Source: Desulfovibrio sp. (GTDB taxonomy: Bacteria; Desulfobacterota; Desulfovibrionia; Desulfovibrionales; Desulfovibrionaceae). From it: DNA of 8,121 bases. A program made the translations under genes and the position numbers. This document shows positions 1 to 4,860 of this stretch, one piece after another. The stretch covers positions 1 through 8,121 of the forward strand of contig JAITEY010000045.1 of the NCBI GenBank assembly GCA_031281815.1. The letters are read 5' to 3'. Under the pieces are notes generated by a model. That model did no database searches, was not told the DNA's origin, and saw only the letters and a list, made by a program, of their open reading frames with translations. Within the stretch, counting starts at the first letter, position 1; each line of letters starts with the position of its first letter.

Positions 1-324
1 GGCGTCCGCCGGCTCTTTTTGCACGGTCAAGCCGAAGGCGATGTTGTCGAACACGGTCATATAACGGAACAGCGCGTAATTCTGAAACACGAAACCTATA
101 CCGCGCCGGCCGGGGGCGACGTCGTTCACGCGCGCGCCGTCGATGAAGATGTCTCCGGAATCGGGGCGTTCCAACCCGGCGATCATGCGCAGTATCGTGG
201 TCTTGCCGCTGCCGCTCGGGCCGAGCAGCGCGGCCAGCACGCCGCGGGCAATGCCGAAGCCGACATTGCGCGAGGCATGGACGTCGCCGAAAGCTTTGTT
301 GATGTTCTTTAACTCAACGTACAT
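1..324 (-). CDS. cysA: Sulfate/thiosulfate import ATP-binding protein CysA (N-terminal part, cut by window edge)
   Basis: ATPase subunit that powers sulfate/thiosulfate uptake from the cytoplasmic face of the CysTW channel. I translated the minus strand from the ATG at 324-322; the frame stays open to the window edge, giving the first 108 residues. The Walker A motif GPSGSGKT is at residues 35-42 and the Q-loop region VFQNYALFRYMTVF has its glutamine at residue 81, followed by DNIAFGL; this stretch is very close to known CysA proteins. The signature motif, Walker B and the C-terminal regulatory domain lie outside the window. The start overlaps the end of cysW by 11 bases. A ribosome binding site AAGGAAG (complement of 334-340) lies inside the cysW coding sequence about 9-10 bases before the ATG, which supports this start and suggests translational coupling. 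The family is certain; sulfate specificity follows from the neighbours. Confidence 0.95.
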   Translation of the reverse strand, partial: MYVELKNINKAFGDVHASRNVGFGIARGVLAALLGPSGSGKTTILRMIAGLERPDSGDIFIDGARVNDVAPGRRGIGFVFQNYALFRYMTVFDNIAFGLTVQKEPADA

Positions 325-1138
325 TGAAGTCGTCTTCCTTATGAGCAAGATATTCCACGATGTTGCGCGCCGTCAGAATCAGCACGGCCGCACCGGCCAG
401 GATGGCGGATACGGCAAAGGCCGCCGTGAACTGATATTCGCTGTACAAAATTTCAACATGCAGGGGCAGCGTATTGGTTTTGCCGCGCAGGTGGCCCGAT
501 ACCACGGAAACCGCGCCGAATTCTCCCATGGCCCGCGCCGCGCACAGGATGACGCTGTACAGCAGCGCCCAGCGGATATGCGGAAAGGTGACTCTGCGGA
601 AGATGGTCACAAAGCCGGCGCCCATGAGCGCGGCGGCCTGCTCCTCGTCCGTGCCCCGCGCCTCAAGCGTCGGTATCAATTCCCGCGCGACAAAGGGAAA
701 GGTAACGAACACCGTGGCCAGGATTATGCCCGGCTCAGCAAATACAACCTTTATGTCGTGCGCGTCCAGAAAAGGATGTAGAGGGCTGATGCGTCCGAAG
801 ATGAGAATGAAGACCAGTCCGGCTATGACCGGAGAAACGGCAAACGGAATGTCGATCAAGGTGCTCAGTATACCTTTGCCGCGGAAAGAAAAGCGGGTCA
901 CGGCCCAGGCCGCCGTCAGACCGAACAGGGTGTTTATCAACACCGCGGCGACTGTTGCCGTCAAGGTCAGACGCAGGGCCTTGAGCGTATACGGGTCCGT
1001 CACAGCCCGCAGGAAAGCGTTCAGACCGGAACTGAAGGCTTCCGCAAGCACGACGACCAAGGGCAGCACCAGCATGACCCCGATGAAAAGCACGCTGACG
1101 GCGATGAGCAGGCGCGGTATCCAGACCTCTTTGCGCAT
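314..1138 (-). CDS. cysW: Sulfate ABC transporter permease CysW
   Basis: Inner-membrane permease that pairs with CysT to form the sulfate/thiosulfate channel. The protein has 274 residues, typical for CysW. Hydrophobic segments are visible near residues 8-34, 57-80, 97-116, 134-155, 192-212 and 238-258, consistent with six membrane spans. The cytoplasmic EAA coupling loop that docks onto CysA runs over about residues 165-186 (EEQAAALMGAGFVTIFRRVT), followed by FPHI. The segment AARAMGEFGAVSVVSGH is characteristic of the CysW branch. The start ATG at 1138-1136 lies 2 bases after the cysT stop codon, with an AAGGGG ribosome binding site overlapping the cysT 3' end. The stop TGA (316-314) lies inside the start region of cysA. 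I see no frameshift or missing region. Confidence 0.95.
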   Translation of the reverse strand: MRKEVWIPRLLIAVSVLFIGVMLVLPLVVVLAEAFSSGLNAFLRAVTDPYTLKALRLTLTATVAAVLINTLFGLTAAWAVTRFSFRGKGILSTLIDIPFAVSPVIAGLVFILIFGRISPLHPFLDAHDIKVVFAEPGIILATVFVTFPFVARELIPTLEARGTDEEQAAALMGAGFVTIFRRVTFPHIRWALLYSVILCAARAMGEFGAVSVVSGHLRGKTNTLPLHVEILYSEYQFTAAFAVSAILAGAAVLILTARNIVEYLAHKEDDFNVR

Positions 1139-1140
1139 GG

Positions 1141-1971
1141 CTACCCCTTGCTGAAAGATGCGGCCCGCGACTGCACGCAGTTGATGCCGAACATGACGGT
1201 AAAGGAAACAACCAGCATGACCAGGGCTATGGCGGCGGACTCGTCGTAATTGAACTGTTCCAGTTTGCTCATGATCAGCAGAGGGGCTATTTCCGTTTTG
1301 AAGGGCCTGGTCCCGGCGATGAAGACCACGCTGCCGTATTCCCCGAGCGCCCTGGCAAAAGCCAGGCCGAAGCCGGTGAGGATTGCGGGCGTCAGTTCCG
1401 GCAGGATGATTTTCCGGAATATGCGCTCGCGCGACGCGCCGAGCATACGGCCGGCTTCCTCGTAAGCCCCGTCAAGCTGTTCAAGGACCGGCTGTATGGT
1501 GCGGACTATGAACGGCAGAGTGATGAAGGTCATGGCGATGATGATGCCTGCTCTGGTGTAGGCGATTTTGATGCCTGCGGCGGCAAAGCCGCTGCCGATC
1601 CAGCCCTTGTCGGAATACAGGGCCGTAAGGGCTATGCCGGCCACCGCCGTGGGGAGCGCGAAAGGCAATTCTATCAGACCGTCGATAAGCCTGCGTCCGG
1701 GAAACCGGTAGCGCGTCAACACCCAGGCCAGGATCAGACCGAAAACACAGTTGATGCCTGCGGCGGCAAAAGAACAGAGAAAGCTGACCTCATAGCCGGC
1801 CAGTATGCGCGGGTCGGAAAGCGCCTGCCGGAAACCCGACCAGCCCGCATCCGAGCTTTGCACGGCAAGAAAGAGCATGGGAATCAGCACCATCATGCTC
1901 ACAAAGCTTGTGGTCAAGCCGAGAGATACGCCGAATCCGGGTATAATACGTTTTGCCGAGTGTCGTTTCAT
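1141..1971 (-). CDS. cysT: Sulfate ABC transporter permease CysT (CysU)
   Basis: Inner-membrane permease, partner of CysW in the sulfate/thiosulfate importer. The protein has 276 residues counted from the ATG at 1971-1969. A TTG one codon further upstream (1974-1972) is also in frame, but the ATG fits better: the AAAGG ribosome binding site lies 8 bases before it. Membrane segments are visible near residues 16-37, 62-86, 99-119, 139-158, 196-218 and 246-265. The EAA loop lies at about residues 171-192 (EEAGRMLGAS...IFRKIILPEL), and ALGEYGSVVFIAG (208-220) is the usual conserved stretch of CysT. It is the first gene of the tight cysT-cysW-cysA block. It follows sbp after 186 bases that contain hairpins and a possible secondary promoter, so its transcription may be partly independent of sbp. 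Confidence 0.95.
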   Translation of the reverse strand: MKRHSAKRIIPGFGVSLGLTTSFVSMMVLIPMLFLAVQSSDAGWSGFRQALSDPRILAGYEVSFLCSFAAAGINCVFGLILAWVLTRYRFPGRRLIDGLIELPFALPTAVAGIALTALYSDKGWIGSGFAAAGIKIAYTRAGIIIAMTFITLPFIVRTIQPVLEQLDGAYEEAGRMLGASRERIFRKIILPELTPAILTGFGLAFARALGEYGSVVFIAGTRPFKTEIAPLLIMSKLEQFNYDESAAIALVMLVVSFTVMFGINCVQSRAASFSKG

Positions 1972-1994
1972 CAATGACGCCTTTACGGTTCCAC

Positions 1995-2022
1995 ACTATA
2001 ACTACATACCTCCGGCGGCCAA
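1995..2022 (-). promoter_or_regulatory. Candidate secondary promoter for cysTWA
   Basis: On the minus strand TTGGCC (2022-2017) and TATAGT (2000-1995) are separated by 16 bases. They match the sigma70 -35 at four of six and the -10 at five of six positions, and transcription would begin about 15 bases before the cysT ribosome binding site. The -35 hexamer lies in the foot of the hairpin at 2019-2037, so the pairing could be accidental. It would allow cysTWA expression independent of sbp. Confidence 0.3.
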
Positions 2023-2066
2023 GGGCTCCGCCCTTGGAACCCGCTGGGGGAAATGATTTCCCCCAG
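2019..2066. repeat. Two adjacent strong hairpins between sbp and cysT (REP/BIME-like element)
   Basis: Two perfect inverted repeats stand 6 bases apart. The first has an 8-bp stem (CCAAGGGC at 2019-2026 with GCCCTTGG at 2030-2037) closing a 3-base loop. The second has a 10-bp stem (CTGGGGGAAA at 2044-2053 with TTTCCCCCAG at 2057-2066) closing the loop TGA. Neither is followed by a U-run on the minus strand, the strand of transcription, so a classical terminator is unlikely. The arrangement resembles extragenic palindromic repeats that sit between a binding-protein gene and its permease genes (for example malE-malF in E. coli), where they protect the upstream mRNA end. Whether it is repeated elsewhere in this genome cannot be seen here. 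Confidence 0.7.
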
Positions 2067-2102
2067 ACTCCCTCAACTTTGAAGTATTCATGTGCAGCGT
2101 TA

Positions 2103-2142
2103 CACGGTACGGGCGGATTCCAGCCGGGTGTGCCGTTCCGTG
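2103..2142 (-). other. Imperfect hairpin just downstream of the sbp stop codon
   Basis: CACGGTACGG (2103-2112) and CCGTTCCGTG (2133-2142) form a 10-bp inverted repeat with one mismatch and a 20-base loop. On the sbp transcript it begins about 15 bases after the stop codon. There is no T-run after it on the minus strand, so it is more likely an mRNA-stabilising or attenuating structure than a terminator. With the double hairpin at 2019-2066 it makes the sbp-cysT spacer highly structured. Confidence 0.45.
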
Positions 2143-2157
2143 CCTGACGAAAAAAAC

Positions 2158-3204
2158 TTACCGGGTATATATCCGGTCGAAAATGCCGCCGTCCGTGAAA
2201 TGCTTGGTTTGGGCTTTTTCCCAGCCGCCGAACAGCGGGTCGTCTATGGTTATCAGGTTGACTTTCAGGTCGAACACATCGGCGAACTCCGCCGCGATTT
2301 TCGGATTGCTCGGGCGGTAATGGTTTTTCCCGGCAATGCGCTGGCCTTCATCGGAATACAGGTAGTCGAGATAAGCGTTTGCAAGCTCCCGCGAACCGCG
2401 TTTGTCCACCACCGCATCCACTATGGCCACCGGGGGCTCGGCAAGTATGCTCAAGTCCGGGGTGACGATTTCGAAATCGTTCTTGTGTTCGGCTATGGCA
2501 AGATAGGCTTCGTTTTCCCAAGCCAACAGCACGTCTCCTTGCCCGTTGCGGACAAAGGTGTTGGTGGAACCGCGGGCGCCGGTGTCCAAAACCAGCACGT
2601 TGCGGAAGAGCTTGCCGATGAAGTCGAGGACGGCTTTTTCATCCCCCTTGTATTCCTTCTGCGCCCAAGCCCAGGCCGCCAGATAATTCCAGCGCGCCCC
2701 GCCGGAAGTCTTGGGATTGGGAGTGATGACGCCGACTCCGTCTTTGGCCAGATCGCCCCATGTTTTCAGGTTTTTCGGGTTGCCTTTGCGCACGAGAAAA
2801 ACAATGGTGGACGTATACGGTGAACTGTTGGAGGGAAAGTCTTTCTGCCAGCCTTTTTTGATGAGCCCGGCCTTTTCGATGGCGGAAATGTCGTAGGCCA
2901 GAGCCAGGGTGACCACGTCCGCCTGATTGCCTTCAATGACCGCCCGCGCCTGTTTGCCCGATCCGCCGTGGGACTGCACTATGGTGACGTCCGCTCCGGT
3001 CTTGTTCTTCCAGAATTTGCGGAAGGCAGCGTTATACTGTTCGTACAGTTCGCGGGTCGGGTCATAAGAAACATTGGTGAGTTCCGTCGGCGCGGCCTTA
3101 ACCGGCGGCGCCGAAAATCCGGCAAAGCTTACCGGCAGAAGCAGCGCAAACAATACAAATGCCCACCGCGCCCGACGTTGAAACATCAGCGTTGTCTTTT
3201 TCAT
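2158..3204 (-). CDS. sbp: Periplasmic sulfate-binding protein Sbp (sulfate ABC transporter)
   Basis: Periplasmic receptor that binds sulfate (and possibly thiosulfate) and delivers it to CysTW. The start chosen is the ATG at 3204-3202, giving 348 residues. It is preceded by AAAGGA 7 bases upstream and begins with a clear signal peptide: positive n-region MKKTTLMFQRRAR, hydrophobic core at about 16-30, probable cleavage after VKA (residue 38). The open frame extends 79 codons further upstream, but that stretch is not protein-like and covers the promoter region. Residues known to contact sulfate in the Salmonella protein have clear counterparts: Asp48 in SYDPTRE, Ser78 in SHGGSG, Ser167-Gly168-Gly169 in TSGGARW, Ala210 in DTGARGST and Trp229 in LLAWENEA. 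The length and motifs match Sbp/CysP. I prefer Sbp, because the two are hard to separate by eye. Confidence 0.95.
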   Translation of the reverse strand: MKKTTLMFQRRARWAFVLFALLLPVSFAGFSAPPVKAAPTELTNVSYDPTRELYEQYNAAFRKFWKNKTGADVTIVQSHGGSGKQARAVIEGNQADVVTLALAYDISAIEKAGLIKKGWQKDFPSNSSPYTSTIVFLVRKGNPKNLKTWGDLAKDGVGVITPNPKTSGGARWNYLAAWAWAQKEYKGDEKAVLDFIGKLFRNVLVLDTGARGSTNTFVRNGQGDVLLAWENEAYLAIAEHKNDFEIVTPDLSILAEPPVAIVDAVVDKRGSRELANAYLDYLYSDEGQRIAGKNHYRPSNPKIAAEFADVFDLKVNLITIDDPLFGGWEKAQTKHFTDGGIFDRIYTR

Positions 3205-3234
3205 ACCCCTTTCCTTTGTTGAAGGTTGCCCTAT

Positions 3235-3247
3235 GCGGCAGAGCCGC
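3235..3247 (-). other. Small hairpin in the sbp 5' leader
   Basis: GCGGC (3235-3239) and GCCGC (3243-3247) pair around a 3-base loop. If sbp transcription begins near 3249, as the candidate promoter predicts, this stem would sit at the very 5' end of the mRNA, a position where stems often slow decay. It is short and could be chance. Confidence 0.3.
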
Positions 3248-3255
3248 GAAACAGT

Positions 3256-3299
3256 GATATAGGTACGGGCAAGGCCGGCAAAGAATTTATTTCGCATAA
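3256..3299 (-). promoter_or_regulatory. Candidate sbp promoter with an adjacent CysB-type operator
   Basis: On the minus strand TATATC (3261-3256) is the best -10 candidate upstream of sbp. At 17-18 bases from it only poor -35 hexamers occur (TCTTTG or TTCTTT, around 3285-3279), as expected for a promoter that needs an activator. Immediately upstream lies an inverted repeat TTAT-N5-ATAA (3287-3299), which resembles the AT-rich half-sites bound by CysB-type LysR regulators. The regulator gene is divergent from sbp, so this is a plausible site for it. Transcription would start near 3249, leaving a leader of about 45 bases. Assignment is by eye only. Confidence 0.35.
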
Positions 3300-3435
3300 C
3301 GATATACGCCTGCTGTATGCCGGCGCAGTTGCGGGTGCGGCATGCCGGAAAACGCCGTCGTACAAAAGGTCGCCGACAGAGAGAGGGTCTGCGCGCCCGC
3401 CCTTTGCCGGACAGATGTCGGCATCGTGAAAATCC

Positions 3436-3464
3436 TTGCACCCCGACGAGAAATAATTTATAAT
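3436..3464 (+). promoter_or_regulatory. Sigma70-type promoter of the CysB-like regulator gene
   Basis: TTGCAC (3436-3441) and a perfect TATAAT (3459-3464) are separated by 17 bases. Transcription would start near 3471, giving a leader of about 35 bases before the ATG at 3506. A palindrome TAAGCTTA (3473-3480) lies just past the predicted start point and could be an autoregulatory site. The promoter itself needs no activator by sequence. Confidence 0.7.
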
Positions 3465-3505
3465 AAAGTCAATAAGCTTACTCATATTCAAAGGAAGCCC
3501 ACGGA

Positions 3506-4453
3506 ATGGAACTGCAAAAACTCAGAATTCTACGCCACGCTGCCGCCTGCGGGTTCAATCTGACCAAGGCGGCGGAAGCGCTGCATACGTCGCAGCCGGG
3601 GGTCAGCAGGCAGATCCGCGAGTTGGAGGATGAACTCGGGGTCGCGCTGTTCATCCGGTCGGGTAAGCGTTTGCTGGGTATGACCGAGCCGGGCAGGGAG
3701 ATATTGGAAATAGCCGACAGGGTACTGGCGGAAGTCAACAACATTCGTAACGTCCCGAGCCGTTTCAGGCAGAAGGAGTCCGGCATACTGCGCGCTGCAG
3801 TCGATATCCGCTGTCAGGTCCGGCTGCCCGAAATGCTTACGCGCTTTCATGCCTCCTATCCGCAGGTGCGCGCCGTTGTCCGGGGTATGAACAGCAGCGA
3901 GGCGGGAGCGGCGTTGCTGAACGACGAAGCGGATATAGGCGTTGCAGGGGACCGTCTGCGCGATATTCGCGATTTGGCGGTTTTCCCTTGTTTCTCTATG
4001 ACGTTTACGGCGGCGATACCGCTTTCTCTGCCGCCTGCGAAGGCCAAATGTCCGACCCTGGAGAGTCTGGCCGAGCATCCGCTGCTGACCTGCTGCGAGG
4101 GGAGCGAAGCACGGCGCTGCGTGGACAATGTATTTTCAGCATCAGGAATAAAGCCGAACATCGTGATTACCGCGGACGAGCCGGCTTGCTTGATACGCTG
4201 CGCCGCACGCGGCATGGGCATTGCCCTCTTTTGCGGTGAATTGCCTGTTCAGGAAAAAGGCGTGCGCGTACGTGACATGAGCGACATCTTCGGAAAAGCC
4301 TCCTTTTTTGTTGCTCTGCGCCGAGGCAAGATCCTCAGAGATTTCGAAATTCAATTTGTCCGGTATCTTCTGCCGAACATGGACGAGGAAACATTACGCC
4401 GCGCCGTCATGAGCAGAGAGATGCCGTCCTATGTGCCGGGGTATGCCATCTGA
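3506..4453 (+). CDS. CysB/Cbl-like LysR-family transcriptional regulator
   Basis: DNA-binding regulator of 315 residues, probably controlling the divergent sulfate importer. The N-terminal winged helix-turn-helix covers about residues 1-62, with the recognition region LTKAAEALHTSQPGVSRQIR (19-38) followed by ELEDELG and LFIRSGKRL, very like CysB. A linker helix (about 63-88) leads to a periplasmic-binding-protein-like effector domain (about 93-292). The end FGKASFFVALRRGKILRDFE matches the CysB C-terminal strand-helix. In E. coli CysB the effector pocket contains the TTHTQ stretch, and here the matching place (residues 97-105) reads AAVDIRCQV; ADIGVAGD (142-149) has Gly where I would expect Thr. 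A different inducer is therefore possible. The start is supported by AAAGGA (3490-3495) about 10 bases upstream and by the promoter at 3436-3464. CysB-family membership is secure; orthology to CysB is not, so no symbol is given. Confidence 0.9.
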   Translation: MELQKLRILRHAAACGFNLTKAAEALHTSQPGVSRQIRELEDELGVALFIRSGKRLLGMTEPGREILEIADRVLAEVNNIRNVPSRFRQKESGILRAAVDIRCQVRLPEMLTRFHASYPQVRAVVRGMNSSEAGAALLNDEADIGVAGDRLRDIRDLAVFPCFSMTFTAAIPLSLPPAKAKCPTLESLAEHPLLTCCEGSEARRCVDNVFSASGIKPNIVITADEPACLIRCAARGMGIALFCGELPVQEKGVRVRDMSDIFGKASFFVALRRGKILRDFEIQFVRYLLPNMDEETLRRAVMSREMPSYVPGYAI

Positions 4454-4470
4454 TTCCGCTTGCGAAGCCG

Positions 4471-4490
4471 AACTGCGTCCGTGCAGTTTT
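4471..4490 (+). terminator. Weak candidate terminator of the regulator gene
   Basis: AACTGC (4471-4476) and GCAGTT (4483-4488) form a 6-bp stem with a 6-base loop, followed by only two further T residues before GCG. It starts 17 bases after the stop codon, a typical place, but the U-tract is short and the stem only moderately strong. Confidence 0.35.
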
Positions 4491-4627
4491 GCGTTGTCGG
4501 TTGCGGAGTGAACGCTGTCCTCTGCCTTACCCCGCCTCGCCCCTTCGATACTTCGCACCGCTTTCCCAAACAGCGGCATTGCCGCCTGCCTACCTGTCCG
4601 CCTCCTGCGGCCTTACCCCGTCCTTGT

Positions 4628-4653
4628 CGATTTTTTACTGCCGATTTTTTACT
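4628..4653. repeat. 12-base tandem direct repeat
   Basis: CGATTTTTTACT occurs at 4628-4639 and again at 4642-4653, with a period of 14 bases. It marks the point where the spacer changes from GC-rich to AT-rich. The function is unknown; it could be a duplication scar or a binding site pair. Confidence 0.5.
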
Positions 4654-4714
4654 TGCGCAGTTTTGAATAACTAGGTAAAATAATAAAGTTTTATTCGGAG
4701 AAAGGGTTTTGATT

Positions 4715-4743
4715 TTGGTATCATGCCATAATTGTTGTATAAA
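4715..4743 (+). promoter_or_regulatory. Candidate promoter of the hybrid sensor kinase
   Basis: TTGGTA (4715-4720) and TATAAA (4738-4743) are separated by 17 bases, matching the sigma70 -35 at four of six and the -10 at five of six positions. Transcription would begin near 4750 and leave a leader of about 110 bases. The surrounding DNA is very AT-rich, so other -10-like sequences also occur and chance matches are likely. Confidence 0.4.
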
Positions 4744-4860
4744 AATATTATATACGCGATGTGGCGATGTACTGCACCAGCGCGAATTTTCATTCATGTA
4801 TTTTGTTTCAAATGCCTTATTAATTTCCACAGAACTCAGTAAGATGGACAGTACCTATCC

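Larger units (their letters stand above)
4454..4860. other. Non-coding spacer between the regulator and the sensor kinase
   Basis: No convincing gene, tRNA or small protein is visible in these 407 bases; the short open frames here are low-complexity and lack ribosome binding sites. The first part (to about 4620) is pyrimidine-rich and GC-richer; from about 4625 the sequence becomes strongly AT-rich and continues so into the kinase gene. It holds a weak hairpin after the regulator gene, a 12-base direct repeat, a small inverted repeat (AATAAA-GT-TTTATT, 4682-4695) and a candidate kinase promoter. Confidence 0.6.

Noticed and set aside
474..1154. Plus-strand open frame of 226 codons over cysW
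   Set aside because: Shadow of the clear cysW permease; rich in Met, Arg, Ser and Ala without membrane pattern or ribosome binding site.
3338..3347. Palindrome CGGCATGCCG as an operator
   Set aside because: A 10-base GC-rich palindrome is expected by chance in this DNA, and it is not positioned relative to either predicted promoter in a convincing way.
3205..3441. 79-codon N-terminal extension of sbp
   Set aside because: The extension is arginine- and cysteine-rich without similarity to a signal peptide, covers the control region, and the internal ATG has a good ribosome binding site and a proper signal peptide.
4481..4667. Nine-base repeat GCAGTTTTG at 4483-4491 and 4657-4665 as possible ends of an inserted element
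   Set aside because: Too short, no inverted terminal repeats and no transposase remnant between the copies.
4460..4674. Small open frames in the spacer before the kinase
   Set aside because: They are low-complexity Pro/Arg/Leu-rich or overlap one another in several frames, with no ribosome binding site.
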